Shown: piece after piece, positions 28,240 through 41,501 of the stretch | Layout of the letters: the number at the start of each line of letters is the position of its first letter | Position numbering within the stretch: position 1 is the first letter of the stretch | Source: Talinum fruticosum | Lineage: Eukaryota > Streptophyta > Magnoliopsida > Caryophyllales > Talinaceae | DNA: 64,000 bases | NCBI GenBank assembly: GCA_021018815.1 | Contig: JAITYX010000016.1 | Coordinates: 2,672,001-2,736,000, forward strand | Direction of reading: 5' to 3' | The notes under the pieces: model-generated | What the model was told of the DNA's origin: nothing | Seen by the model: only the letters and a program-made list of their open reading frames with translations | The model's database searches: none | Made by a program: the position numbers and the translations under genes

Positions 28240-30975
28240 AACAGATGAAGCTCTCTCTGTCTATCTTATCTCTCTCTCTAGGGTTAATGTGTGTGTATCT
28301 GGGGGTGTGAACAGAAGGAGATCTGACTTGTTTTTCCAGAAGGCCAAGGTGATATATACCAGTCAGTCCAACATGTGTATATTTTATACTAGATTAGATA
28401 ACAAGATATACTTCTGGGGAAAAAAAAAAAAAAAAAGAGATAACAAGATATACATGGAAAAAGTAGTAGGTAATTAGGTGGCACTCCACTACTTGAACAA
28501 AATCTAATATAAACCTTCTAAAGACTAGCATTGAGGCAGATCGGTCAAAAAGGCTAATCATTCATTCGCTCTACATTATATCTGATCATCATTCCCCTTT
28601 TGTGAAAGCTTCTCATCTTGACCAAGAAAATTAAAGCAAGGGTAGACTTTTATAAGAATATTTTTTTTTCTTAAACATAATGTAAGGAAGGAAAATAAGA
28701 GTCTGTTTAATATAATATTTATACTAATATTAATAATACTTTTTTAACTTATTTTAATTTATTTTAGCTATAATAACTCATTATTTCAACTCATTTTACC
28801 TATCACAGCTAATTATAGCTCATTTCAGCTCATAATAATTGTACAACTAATCATTTCAGTTCATTTAAGGCATAACAGTTGATTTTAACAATTATTTCAA
28901 ATATGTACATTGTAAGTTAATATATCTCTATTTGGATTTTGTAACATTTTGAATTTTAGTATAGATTTATATATATATATATATTTAATTGATTTTTTAG
29001 TACGTATGAGATTAAAACTTATAAGGAAATTAGAATAGGCTTAATTATTTTGAAAATTATGTAAATTGTAGGAATAAGCTGGCCAATAGTATACATTTTG
29101 CTGGTTTTAAGAGACAAAAAGTTTTCGATTTTTTTGGAATATAATTTGTACGTAATATCTTGCTTAAGACAAATAATTAAGCTAAAGCTAATTTTAACTA
29201 ATTACGCACCGACAAAAGAGAGTGATTAAACACCTAATTAGGGTCCATTTATGCTCCATGGTTAGAAGATAAACATAATTAAGCAACTAATGATTATGCT
29301 AAACATTAAAAATATGCATGTTCCTCAGTGGGGATCATATTATGCGCTGTCAAAGTTGTACATCGATCAACGTCGGTCATGTGAAATGAGAAGTACTACA
29401 ACGAGCCTTTTTTTTTTTTTTTTGAGTGTATACTACAAGGAACTTTATGCGTTGTTCATTGTCGCCTATCGAATAGATTAACAATCCTATATATACATAT
29501 AATCACCCAAAAAAAATGTATATATAGATATGCCCATGGAAATGAGTTTCGGATGTAAATTTTTCACGTAACGTTATATGTTAATTAAAAATAAATTTAT
29601 ACTAATAACTGTATGTTAATTAAGGTGATGTGATAGCTTTTATTTTAAACTTTCATAACTAAAAATAAATTACACATATTAAAAACAAGTTTATTAGTTG
29701 GATGTCAAATAAATACCTTAAAAAATTAGCATATTAAACTCTAAATTTTAAAAGTTAGATTATTTGTATAAGTTGAAAAACATTATGAGAAGTTATCATT
29801 TATTTGGACTAATATTTTTTTGAATAATTTTGTTCAAATGTCAATAAATAAAGTGTTGTTTGTAAAAGAGGGATCTAATCTTGTAGCATATATAAAAAGT
29901 AAGTGTGAAAGAGTGGTCTCATATAAGCATCTATAGTTAAGAAAAGGCCACCACCCTAGCCGACCTTAGTGCCATGCACATGTATTAGTGGTGGTATTTT
30001 AGAATCTTTTAAGAATCAATGGAAAAAGCTTGGTGGGAAGCTAACCAAGTATATGCTACCTCCAAAAAGCCTAAATAAAAGCTAAAATATACTGCTCATA
30101 AGTCATAAGTCACAAGTAATAAGAAATTACTCAACCCAAAAATTCAAACGTTTGTCGTTATTTTACTAATTACAAACGACTATATTGTCCTAAATCCCTT
30201 CATTTCATCGAATAAAATTTCCCTATACATAAGTTGCCCTAACAGTTTATATTTAGAAGAAATAATTTCATCATTTATTCGGCAGAAGTACGAGACAGAA
30301 TGTTAAATTTTGCACATTTTATTTAGCTGTAAGGCCATAAGGAGTTGTAAGAAAATGTAAAGATTTATAAGGAGTTGTAAGAAATTGAAAGATAATTCTA
30401 AAGTTAGTTATAAAAAAAACTATGAGAAAATAGTCAAAATTAGTTATAAAAAAATTATAAGAAGTTATAAGTAATTATAAAAATTGTAAAAAATTATAAA
30501 TTTATAAGTTAAAATTAAATGAAAACACGATCGAAATTCAATTTATACTCATAAAATAATTACATAGCAAATAGAGTAAAAAAAGGAAACTTCCTAAGTG
30601 TTTCTTTTATATATAAAATATTAAGTATAGTAATTCATTTTCAGTGAGAATGTTTCTTTGAAAATTTATAATCATGAGATGGCAACATCACAATAGTTCA
30701 TGTAACTTATAACCGTTAGTTACACATAACTTGGATCAAATATGTACTTACTATCATTAATTCTTCTTTTTGTTTTGGGTTTGAGAAACAGTAGGAGATA
30801 CTGTTGCAATAATGACTTTTTATTACACGTCTTTTACAACGTTTATGAACAAAAGTTGTAATAAAAAATGAAACAGTGATTTTTTATAAAAATCTGAAGA
30901 AAAAAATGACTTTTCACTATTATTTCTGGACAGAATCGTAGTAGAAAGTTATATTGGACATATTACAACTGTTCA
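28240..30975. other. AT-rich intergenic region upstream of OSP1
   Basis: No gene seen. Near 28,240-28,290 is a CTCTCTCTCTAGGG leader-like tract of OSP1 (minus strand). The remainder is AT-rich, with poly-A/T runs and a stretch rich in TTATAAG-type words near 30,330-30,500. Confidence 0.5.
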
Positions 30976-30979
30976 TACC

Positions 30980-31210
30980 TGTTAGAATATAAACCTATTC
31001 TTGGACCTTCAACCATAAGTTTAAACTTTTGGTTGAGTTGGTTCTTAAACATGATATCGTGAGCAACCATCGTATTGATTATTGCACAAGGTAAGGAGAA
31101 GCTTTAGTTGCATCCACGCTTTAAGCTCAAATGACATTCACGTGAAGGGCGTGTTAGAATATAAACCTATTCTCAAACCTTCAACCATGAGCTTATACTT
31201 TTAATTAAAA
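30980..31210 (+). mobile_element. TRIM-like miniature LTR retrotransposon
   Basis: A 72-bp terminal repeat (30,980-31,051) starts TGTTAGAATATAAACC and ends AAACA. It is followed by TGATATCGTGAGC, a degraded form of the common TGGTATCAGAGC primer-binding site. After about 100 bp, a purine-rich GTGAAGGGCG leads into a second copy of the repeat at 31,152, truncated near 31,205. The element has no coding capacity, as expected for a TRIM. A related copy with the same 72-bp repeat length lies at 58.4 kb. Confidence 0.7.
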
Positions 31211-34200
31211 AAACTTAACTATTCTAAAGCTGAATAAACACTTACAGAATTTTTAGAAATCGTCTATTAATAAGAATATTATATCCATAATAAGATGGAA
31301 CATATATCCTTTCCTTATGTGTATTGTTTAGCAATCGTGACAACTCGATTTTGGCATGCATATCTTAGAAGATTGTGTTGAGGTTTTTGTCACTTACTTA
31401 TTCAAAAGTTGACCTTTTATTGAGAATCTAGATGTTGATTGGTGGTAATCAATGAAAGGTCAACTATGGTGGGTCCTACTCGTATTCTTATATGTCTCTT
31501 TCTAAATGCAATGTTGCTAAAAATGCCAGCCAGTGGTGTTATCATGTTAGCACATTATAAAGTGATGTTTCCATTTGACTTACAATAAGTTATGATTAAA
31601 ACAAAGTGCAAGTGGTACACCCCTTTACCTTTTAACATGCTTTTATTCCAGATTGTGACATACATCCTCATTCAACTACCAAACACACAAACAACACGCA
31701 TTTCAAAAAAAAAAACCCGATAAATATCAATATTAAAATATAGTCTTAAATTAAAAACTTAATTATTCAATAAAAATATTAATTCAAATATAAATACAAC
31801 TAAAAATTATCGTGGATAAAATAAGCGGATCAATGTTCTTTTGTATGTTATACAATCGAAACATCTACAAATTTATATATAATGAGATGAACTTGTTGAA
31901 ACTTTACAATACAAATTTATATTGACCGTCTAACATAAGAGTTATTATGAGATGTACTTTATTATAAGTGACTTTTTGAAAGTTTTAATACGACTAATAA
32001 CCTACACTCAAGTGAATTCTTAATTCGGAGGTGACTAATAATTCATCAAGAGGTGACTTTACTTAGAGTGGCTCCTAAATGAATTATTAGTTACCGTTTA
32101 TGTATTTCTCACAATAACTTTTAGATAAGACTGTCTCACACAAAACCTATTGATGACTTTATTAGTTCTTATCGTCGTTAAAATTTATCCTCCTTCAAAG
32201 CTCGCTTGGGGTGCTACATGCTAGCTAGCGTGCTCATAATGCACGCACCATAATAAATGAAAATGCAATTGAAGAATTGTGAAAATTGTTAATTTGAGAA
32301 ATTGATTAGTTAGTGAACTTTATTTTTGTTCATTGTATGTTAAGTAGGGTTAGTGCAGAGCGATGATTATATTTCGACTTCAATATAATTTTGCATGCTT
32401 TATTAGCTTTATTCATGTGATTTCAACAAAGGCAACTACTTCTTTCTCTACATATAGCTACTTGGTCACTGCCCATTTTGCTTTTTTTTTTTTCCTTCTA
32501 ATTTGTAAAATATGTTGACAAATGCTCCATTTGTTTTAATTTATTTTTCGTGTCATCTAATTCATTTTGTTTTTTTTTATTTTATAATATATGTCATTTT
32601 CAATTTCAATGATATATTACTAATTAATTTACCAATTTTACCGTTGTTAATTATTTTTTTATCCTTACTTTTCTCATTTTCAATAAAATGTGGTGTTTTA
32701 GTCCCTAATTAGTCTTGAAATTAACCCCACCTTAGTATTTCCTTAATAGTCCAAAACGACAAATAAATCAAAATAGAGGAAGTATATGTGGTACATTACA
32801 TTGCTTCTGGCATTAGTAGCATTAAACATACTGTCATGAAAAGGTAGCCCGAGTTGGGTTATGTATGAGATGGCTCGCATGTACCTCATTGAAGTTGAAG
32901 ATGCTCAATAGTCCTAGGTCTCATTGGTCTCCATGCTGCATATGTACTTTCACTTCTTATTTATGATTGTTCAAAATATAAATTTTTTTAATGATGAATT
33001 TAATATATTGATTGATTTGATTTTATCAATGTGATTAAGAGTAAATATACTAATTATGTAAATTTTTAAATCTTCTTATAAGCATATACAGTTAAGAGAG
33101 AGATAGATTGGGGTTACAAAATCTCCTCTTATTTTCTCGTTCGTCCAACCATCTCGTTGACATATGACGAAGCGAGTACTCTCAAATATATATAAGACGT
33201 ACGTTCGATAAACTAATTACAAAACTAATTACATCGTGTACAACTTCTCCATAGCTTTCCAAATCCATTGGGAGATTACTTTTGAGATTATGTAAACATA
33301 TGCAATTTGTGCTGTTGTCCTTTGTAGAAATAAAATAAGTTAGGTTAAGTTAGTTTGCAACCATATTTAGTGAAGCTGACATTTTAAATTTTTACTCAAA
33401 TAGAGATAGTAATTAAATCCAAGCATAAATCTACTAGAAAATAGTGTGTGTAAAAAAAAACAAATAATAAAAAACCAAGGAGGTCTTGGGATCTAGTGGT
33501 TAGAACTCCCCGTCTTTTATATTATATTACTTTTTGCAACTGTTTTGAATAAAAAAAGAAGAAGAAAGGATTAAAAATTAGAAAATTCAATACAAAAGAT
33601 TGACTGTTATAAATTCAAAATTTTAATATTATTTTCAAAAGTTTTGCTACATAATTAAGATGTTTAATACGCAATCATGCACTTGTACCAAAAAAAAAAA
33701 AAAAAAAAAAGAAGAGGTCATGGGTGTCGGTATATAAAAATCCATAACACAAAGGTCTTGAGTCTGAACTCCAAACAAAGGTTGTAATTAGCACAATTAG
33801 AATGTATCCAAGCCATCGTGTAAGAGTGATAGAGAGAGAGAGATGACAATGGAGGAGGCTTACGCATATCTTACTGTTTTAAAATCCCGCTTGGATGACA
33901 TTATACCATGTCAATGATAATGATACGTTTCTGATTTCTCCGTCACAAATGTAATTGCCATATTAAGTAAATAATTATTCTTCATTTATTAATTAAATAG
34001 ATACATAATTTTTACTAATATAATATGACGTAATTAAATATAAAATATTACCATAAAAATAAGTAAATTTTAATTAAAAAATTTAAATTCAAACGATAAC
34101 AATGAGTCAATGTATTTTTAATATGTTTTTGTTAGTAAAAATAGAGTTTCTAATCAAGTAAATAGACGAAGGAAAAAAAAATTATGTATATAAAAATGGG

Positions 34201-34670
34201 ATGTTTTATTTCTTTTTTATCTAAAAGAGAGAATCTTATTAATATATTACCTCATTCCCTCTTCTTTTAACTAAATTCAAAACACAAAACTCAAAATATT
34301 TTAAAAGTTCAAAACACTTGCGTCCTCCTTGATCTGCGAAATAAGAGAGAAACAGTCTCCTTGTATTTTTAAGATATTTGTTTTGGATATAGTACGACAA
34401 TAAAAATATGTTTTTATAAATTTATATTTTTAAATTTTAAATACTGCTATAACTTATCTTTATTTTTGGACTATGTTCCAACTTCAAAAATATATAGCCA
34501 TACTAGATATGATATCTTATAAAATATTTAACTAGGCCTTCATTGTTATTTAAAAATAGTTTTATTGAGGTATAGTAGTTTGCTTACCTTTCAAAGAAAA
34601 TTTAGATGTCACACTCACAAATAAATATCTATCAAAGATATTGTAAGAGGCAAAAATTCGTTAGTCAATT
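31211..34670. other. AT-rich intergenic region with repeat debris
   Basis: No gene seen. It contains a possible MITE end near 32,130 (AAGACTGTCTCACACAAAAC) and a tRNA-promoter-like phrase GATCTAGTGGTTAGAACTCC near 33,490 that may be a SINE fragment. A 20-A run lies near 33,691 and a GAGAGAGAGAG run near 33,833. Confidence 0.45.
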
Positions 34671-34679
34671 ATATATTGT

Positions 34680-35529
34680 CACGTGAAAAATCAAATTATT
34701 TTTATTCTACTTATTATAAATTGTCACGTCTCAAAAGTGGCTTCGAAGACATTTAAAATTAAAATAAAAAATTAAATTTCAGCCAATTAGAAACCGGCAT
34801 GTGTCGTTGATGACACAATAAATAGTAAATATTTTTTTAATAAATAATTACTAAATTATGGCTACGAGTCCAAAATCCAACTCAAACCCTTAACTCTAAA
34901 AGACTATAAATAGAAGTCATCCCCTCATTTTCACCGACATTCAACATCCGTAAAATTCAAAGTTCAAAATGCAAACAACATCCAACTATCAAGGATCAAA
35001 GTATGCAACTATTCAAAATTCGAAATCAAAGTCAAAAATTCAGATTCAACACGTTTAGCATCTGCAAAATCCAGATCTCATATTGCAAACAACATCTAGC
35101 TACCAAGTATCAAGGATCAAAGTCTCGCAACTATTAAAGATTTAGAAATCAAAGTCAAGAATTCAGATTCAACACATTCAAGCATTTGCGAAATCCAAAG
35201 CTCATACTGCAAACAAGCATCCAACTACCAAGCGTTAAGGATCAAAGTCCGCAATCTGTTCGTAAATCGAGTCAAAAATTCAGATTCAAGACTCTCATCA
35301 CATCCAGATCAAGAACCACCCAGCGTTCATCATTTGACTCTAAATTAACGTTCGAGATCAAATTATAACGCACTCAAACCATTCACGTTACAAGGAGATT
35401 GAATCAAAGGATTACATTTATTGTATTCAATACGGAGATTGTACCCCATTCAATAAAAATCAATACAAATTATATTTGTTTCTCAATTTTCTATCTTTAT
35501 TTATTTTAAACTCGAAATTTGTGTTTACA
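34680..35529 (+). mobile_element. Probable LTR remnant with tandem-repeat leader
   Basis: The segment has LTR-like architecture. Possible TGTCACGT starts lie near 34,677 and 34,723, a TATAAATA box lies near 34,904, a repeat-rich transcribed part follows, AATAAAAATCAATAC lies near 35,452, and it ends GTGTTTACA at 35,529. No matching target duplication or internal polyprotein was found, so it would be a solo LTR or a fragment. The superfamily is not assigned. Confidence 0.4.
34945..35305. repeat. Three tandem copies of a 114-124 bp unit
   Basis: Units start at 34,945, 35,059 and 35,183. Shared landmarks in each are CATCYGYAAAATYC-like starts, GCAAACAA, AAGGATCAAAGT and TCAGATTCAA. Copies differ by small indels and substitutions, so the array is degenerate. 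It lies just after a TATA box within the putative LTR. Confidence 0.85.
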
Positions 35530-36172
35530 AATATCTCATGTAGATAGGCGACTTTGTACTATTGTAAGGGAAATAGATTGCAGAAGTACACGGAAAATGA
35601 AGAAATATATATGAAAAATTTACGCAAAGACAAAAGATTGGCATCGAGGAAAAATTACTGCATTTTGTAGCTTGTTTGATATCAAACCTCCTTAATTAAT
35701 GACTTTTTCAATTTTTGTTATCCACGTACTACTGTAGCACAAACACTTGTTACTAAACTCTTGATAAGAGTCTTATAATTCTACGATTTTACGATCTAAA
35801 AACCCTTAATCAATATAATTTTCCTTAGAATCTTAAATGTAATTTACATTAGAATCTTACATATATTAGAATCTTACAACTCTAATTTAGTTTAAAAAAT
35901 ATTTGTAATAGCGTAATACAATTTATGATCCTACGATCCAATTCATGATTCTAAATAAACTTTATAAATTATTGACACATAATTTTATTTGAGAATTCAT
36001 TACAATAATTTGCTTCGAAACAAAATCTCCGACAAAGTATAGTTAAATTAAATTTCTAGAAATCTTTATAAATATTTGCTAAAATTTTTATTCATGTAAA
36101 AAAATTCACAATTACAAACAAATATTAGAATATTACGATTTTCAATTTGATCTATGACTCCGATTCTAACCA

Positions 36173-38011
36173 CACTATTAAAGGAGCCACTTTTAACGAT
36201 GGTTCTTTAACGACGGTTAAAAGGACAAACTATCATGAAAAATGGATCGGTAGCATTTTCGTAAATAAGCGGCATTATTTAACGCCTATGACGACGGTTG
36301 TTTGAATAAACCGTCATCATATGTTAGGTCTGTGAACATATGATAACGGTTCTTCATTTGAACCGTCATTAAACGTGTACATCTAAAACTTCAAAACCCT
36401 CATACTTTTAACTACTTGTCTAATGGAAAAACCGTAGTACAAAATGCTAAAAAAACCCTAATAAATAGCCGTTTCATCTCCTTTCTTTCTCCTCCTACTT
36501 CTTGAACCTTTAGACTCCTCTGCCTCTCCTCTTTCTTAAACCCGCCTCTCAAGACTCGAACTTGGCTCTTTCTCCCTCTTTTCCTCCATCAATTGCTTTG
36601 TCTCTGTCGTCTAGCAATTGTTTTCTCCTAACTTCGGATCTATTACTCTCTCTCTCTCTCTTCTCTTTCTCCTCCTCCTCCTTTCTCTAGTCCTTTTCCT
36701 CTCTCTATCTCTCTCTCTCTCTCCCCCTCCTCCTCCATCAAATCCCGTCCCTTTCCTCTATCTCCGCCGCCCATTACGACCCTCGGCCAGCCTCCTCCTT
36801 CCTATTGGGGTGGGAGCCGATGGGGTCCACCTATCTATGCATCCATGGACCCCAAAGACGCCATTGGTGGCGGCTATAGCTACGACAATCTCTAGAAGGC
36901 CGGCTATGGCAAGGCCACGGTGGGGCTCAACACCACGCTCTTCGAGGGAGGCTAGATTTGTGAGGCTTGCTTCGAGCCACTGTCGATAATCTCCGCAGCT
37001 GCTAGACGATGAAATCATCCCCGGCTTGAAAACCCTTACCCTTCTCCTCTCTCTCCGGGCTTCAACTAACCCACTCGTCAAGGAGATCTTATGGAAAGCA
37101 AGTTGATCTTAATCCGATGGCAAGATACCGGATGATGCGAAACTTCGGGTGCAAGCAATACTTTGGTGAAAGATTAAGAACCGCTTCTTGACCATTGGTA
37201 CCTCTAAATGAAGGAACTAGATCTACTTTTAGTTCTATGTATGTTATACTTTTCAACAATGGCTTCATTGCTTTCTTCCTCTACCGAGAGAGGTCATTTA
37301 ACCCTTTGCTTTCATCCTTCATTGTTTTCAACCATAGCCCATACTCGTAAGTTTCGTACTTTTCTCTAATTTTGTTGGTCCGATCGATGAACCGACTTTT
37401 TTATATGTTTATTTTATTTGTGGCTTCAACGAATGAAGAAGAGGAAAGAAGAGGAGTGATGTTTTTGTATTATGGATTAGATATGTATTTCGTATCATGG
37501 AAAAAAGAGGAAATAATTGGTTTGAATTTCATTTTTAGATCTCGTATTATAGATATTTCTTTATTCCTTTAGATCCGTATTCCTTTAGGTTTTTAGATGT
37601 GTATTTCTTTAGTTTTTTAGAGTTGACTTACTTTTCTTCATTCGTTGTTCATCGCTCTCTTCCTCGGCTTTAATTTTTAGATCTCAAAATTTCATAGCTC
37701 CTTTAGATCTAAAATTTTAGATTTGAAGGAGCTCTGTTTTTTTTTTAATAAATCGGACATATGACGACGGTTTTCCGATGACATAATCGTTATAGGTTCA
37801 TATATGATGACAGTTCTTCAAAAGAACCGTCGTCATATATTGACCTATGACTACGGTTTTTCTATAGAACTGTCGTCATAAGTCATCTTTCACTATGGTT
37901 GTTGAATCGTAGTGATAGATGCTACATACAACAACGACCGAATACACGACGATTGTTAACCGTAGTTAAATGTCGTTTTAATCGTAGTTAAAAGTGGTTC
38001 CTATAGTAGTG
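36173..38011. mobile_element. Non-autonomous CACTA (En/Spm-type) transposon, TSD CCA
   Basis: The element is 1,839 bp. It begins CACTATTAAAGGAGCCACTT and the complement of its right end begins CACTACTATAGGAACCACTT, a clear terminal inverted repeat. The exact 3-bp duplication CCA lies at 36,170-36,172 and 38,012-38,014. Both subterminal regions carry many copies, in both orientations, of ACGACGGTT/AACCGTCGT, often as hairpins (for example near 36,293-36,330 and 37,757-37,840), as expected for transposase-binding subterminal repeats. The interior is pyrimidine-rich, with a 123-codon frame (36,618-36,989) of no recognised homology. No transposase is present, so movement would need an enzyme supplied elsewhere. 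Confidence 0.93.
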
Positions 38012-38214
38012 CCACCACCAATCAACTAACTATGATCTCGATTTGAACAATCTTGCTTTAGTTGGTAAATGATAAATATGTATAATTTTAAGAGAGACAT
38101 TTATTTGCCGTTTAATGCTAATGTTAAAGCCTTATTCGGGAATAATTTTGTAAAAATCCTGTAAATATTTATCGAAATTTGGAACAATTTTCCGACTCGT
38201 GCTCTGTTCAAACT

Positions 38215-38450
38215 TACATACAAAACACATATAAAACAAAAATATAAGCAGAAACAAACAGAAACAAATATAAAGGATCGAAACAAATATAAACGAATAA
38301 AAACGAACATAAACAAATAGAAATGAGTTGTTAAATAAGAAACGAATATACACGAACGAACATAAACGAATATAAACAAATATAAAAGAATAAAAATGAA
38401 CATAAAACAATAGAAACAAACATAAACAAACATAAGTGAAGCATAAAACA
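38215..38450. repeat. Degenerate AAACGAAYATA tandem repeat
   Basis: About 200 bp of irregular, short-period repetition of words such as AAACAAATATAAACGAAT and AAACGAACATAAAC. It yields spurious Phe/Tyr/Val-rich open frames on the minus strand. No gene is supported here. Confidence 0.75.
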
Positions 38451-41345
38451 AAAAATAAATTTTATTTTTTATGTAAAGTCGAACGGACCTTCTATTATGA
38501 TAAATGTTATTATGTAGTCATAGTTTAATGTAAAGCTCGTTTGCCAATTGCCACCCACCACAATGTCAACATGAGAAAGTGGTGCTTCCTACCATTTATA
38601 CTTTGATAAAGTGGCAAAATGCCAATTGCTGCGGTGGAATACTTGGCTGATTACTGACCATAAATAATTTTGTTTATATTGAACTAAAGAGACATAATTC
38701 AATTTTCATTACATAACGTATCCTCACGTTTTAGATCTGGCCGCTGTAGATCATATTTTAAAGACTAATTAAATTATATATTAATTTACAATAGTGGATC
38801 CAAAATTCAATGTCTCTCTTCCCTGTTTGGCTCAACCAAATAAAATAAAATAAAGGACGAACAAAAGTCCGTGAAGGAAGTACTGTCTACGTGCATTTCA
38901 ATGGCTGACAATTTATCAGCCGCAAAGTAAGCAGAAAGTTTTTTTTTCTTTTAAGTAAAATAATTAATAAGTAGTTTTCTTTTAAGGATTATATCTAAGT
39001 TGTTCTCTATTAAAATGAAGAGAAAAGACAAAGAGGGAATAGAAAACCAAAGTAAAGTATAATAAATACAGTGATCAAACTTAACTACCTAGTCGAAGTC
39101 TCGATTTTCTTCTCTAAATATGTGATAAATAAAAATTTGATTGTACATCCGAAGAAAACAATTAAACAAATACAAACCGATCTTTTTTCTTTTTTGTGGC
39201 CATATAATAAAATTTCAATGTCCCAATCTTTTTCTTGTTTACCTCAAAATTTTAATCAAAATATTCTCCGTGCTTCATAAAGGGCAAATATTACTTGCTC
39301 CGGCCTATGATTTATTTAAAAATAAAAACTTAAGCTTTTTTGTTTTTTACTTCCTTCGTTATCACCTCAATTAATAATTTATTGGTAGGAAATGTAATTT
39401 ATTTTTTATAAGGTGTTTCATGAACTGGTAGCAATCTCATGTCAGTAAAAAAAAATATATAAATTTTAATCTTAAAAGTTATATTTATTGAAAAAATATA
39501 CTTTAGCTAAACTAAAAAAAAAAAAAAAAGAGATTATTGTTTTGATGGCTCGCACTTGGTCATAAATATCGTGTATTTTTTTGTCCTCCGTACTTAAATT
39601 TGGTGCATAAATTTCTAGAAGGTCAAAGCAAAACGTCCCTGATTTAGACCAACGAACAAAGTACTGTATATATCACATTATCACTAGCAGCTTTGACTTT
39701 TTTTTTATGGAAGCTTTGACTTTTGTTTGCACCATATAAAATGATCCGTCGGTGGGCAGGAATAGTTAAGCGGCAACGACGGCACCAGCAACACTGATAT
39801 CTTATGCTGGACATTATAAATTTAACATTATAGCATAAATTTGGACTTGTAGATATATATAGTATTTTATTTTAATTTGTGAAATTATATTCTCTATTTT
39901 ATGGTTCTTTTTAAAAAAATGCTTCGATTTTCTTCTCAACAAATTGTATCATATTATTGGATCTATATACTCGAATTTATAATGTGAGTGTTATGATATA
40001 AATAATAACTTACATCATGGACCGTAATATGGCACAATTTGAAAAAATAATTTTTTAAAAAAGGAAATATGAAAATATGGGTGAATTTAAAAATATTAAA
40101 ATAAGATGATATATATAATAACTTGTATTTATATATCCGGATTCATGGTATAATTTTGTAAGAAAAATAGCAGAAGTGAGTTTTAAATTATTAACTATAA
40201 TAATCTAAATTTATATACCCGAGATTATAATATAATTTATACTAGTATGGATTATTTGATTAGAAGATGAAGACAACCTTGTTGTACAGCACTACTAAAT
40301 ATTGTCTAAATCTTCAAAGGTTTTTAAAGAAAAAGATTCCAACTAATGTTGATCATGATGGAATATTATAAACAATCCAAAACTAAATTCAACAAATTAA
40401 ATATTCTACTTAGATTCGAAAATCATTAGCTTTTTTTGCTGTCTCAATGGTATTACTCAGTAGTTTTTATGCCTTATTTGTCAGTTTTGATTTGGGTGCC
40501 AAGTAGGTGGGTGAGTAGGGAAGCGTAAATTCACCCTTTCTTTTTCAATTTAATCCGGACAAAAAATAACATTTCTGCCAAGTAAAATTTGACTGATATA
40601 TATATGTTTCATTTTGTGTTGAACATATTAAATCAAACAAATACTAAATCCAATGTAGAAATAGATTTTTAAAAACCAAAATTAAAAACAAAATTGTATT
40701 TATATATGTATATATATTTTTGGTTTGATACATGTGTAATCCATTTCGGGCCAAACTTGTGTTTTTATTAGGGTAAGACTATCGCTATCTCAACCAACAC
40801 TTCGTTGGTATCATATTCATATAATTGAATACTAATTTAACATTTGACCTATGTTTAATCTAATGTATACCATTTTAAAATTCTATTATATGAGTTATCC
40901 TAAATATTAACTATACAACTTTTTTATTTTTGGGTTTCCATAAAGAAAAGCAAAATTAATAATCACCATAATAGTGTCATCAAAATGCATACCAAATTAG
41001 GCTTTACTTCAGGTTTACAATTTAAAAAAAGATTTTTTTTTTTTTTTTTTGGGGGTGGGTGGGTCAACCTTTCACACGTAGTAGCCTAGTGCATATATAA
41101 TGATGAAATTTGACCCAATCTTATCTTCCATTGTCTTCACAAATGGCCATAATGTGAATAATAATGCTGTGGAAGTGATCGAGTGTTTCCCAATATGCAT
41201 AACATGTAGTGTAAATAATTAAATATACTATGTCAAGAATATTACCAAAAAAAGTATTAATATATCAAGAATATCATTTACAATTTGATAATATAAAACT
41301 TTTTTTTTATCATAAAGATTTAAAAAATTCAGAAAGTGGACTCAC
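38451..41345. other. AT-rich intergenic region upstream of BURP-A
   Basis: No gene recognised. It contains several poly-A/T tracts (for example a 17-base A run near 39,514 and a 17-base T run near 41,034) and short TA runs. Small open frames near 39.1-39.4 kb are not convincing. Confidence 0.5.
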
Positions 41346-41501
41346 TGAGAGGATTATAAATTATAATTGACAGGTAGTTTGCCACTCCCCTGTGTTTTCT
41401 CAGGCCATAAAACACAAGAAAACCCACATAAGAAGAAATCCCAGAGGGAGTTCATCCTTGGGAAATTTTCACACAATTAGACAGAGCAAAAGCTTGACGG
41501 G

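Noticed and set aside
33476..33530. tRNA gene suggested by GATCTAGTGGTTAGAACTCC
   Set aside because: Only an A-box-like phrase is present. No cloverleaf or B box can be formed, so it is at most a SINE fragment.
34945..35305. CRISPR-like array
   Set aside because: The units are long, degenerate and directly adjacent without distinct spacers, and this is plant nuclear DNA.
36618..37081. Overlapping open frames on both strands inside the CACTA element
   Set aside because: They come from CT-rich sequence, with no recognised protein family and no transposase motif.
38101..38451. Phe/Tyr/Val-rich minus-strand open frames resembling membrane proteins
   Set aside because: They derive from a short-period tandem repeat.
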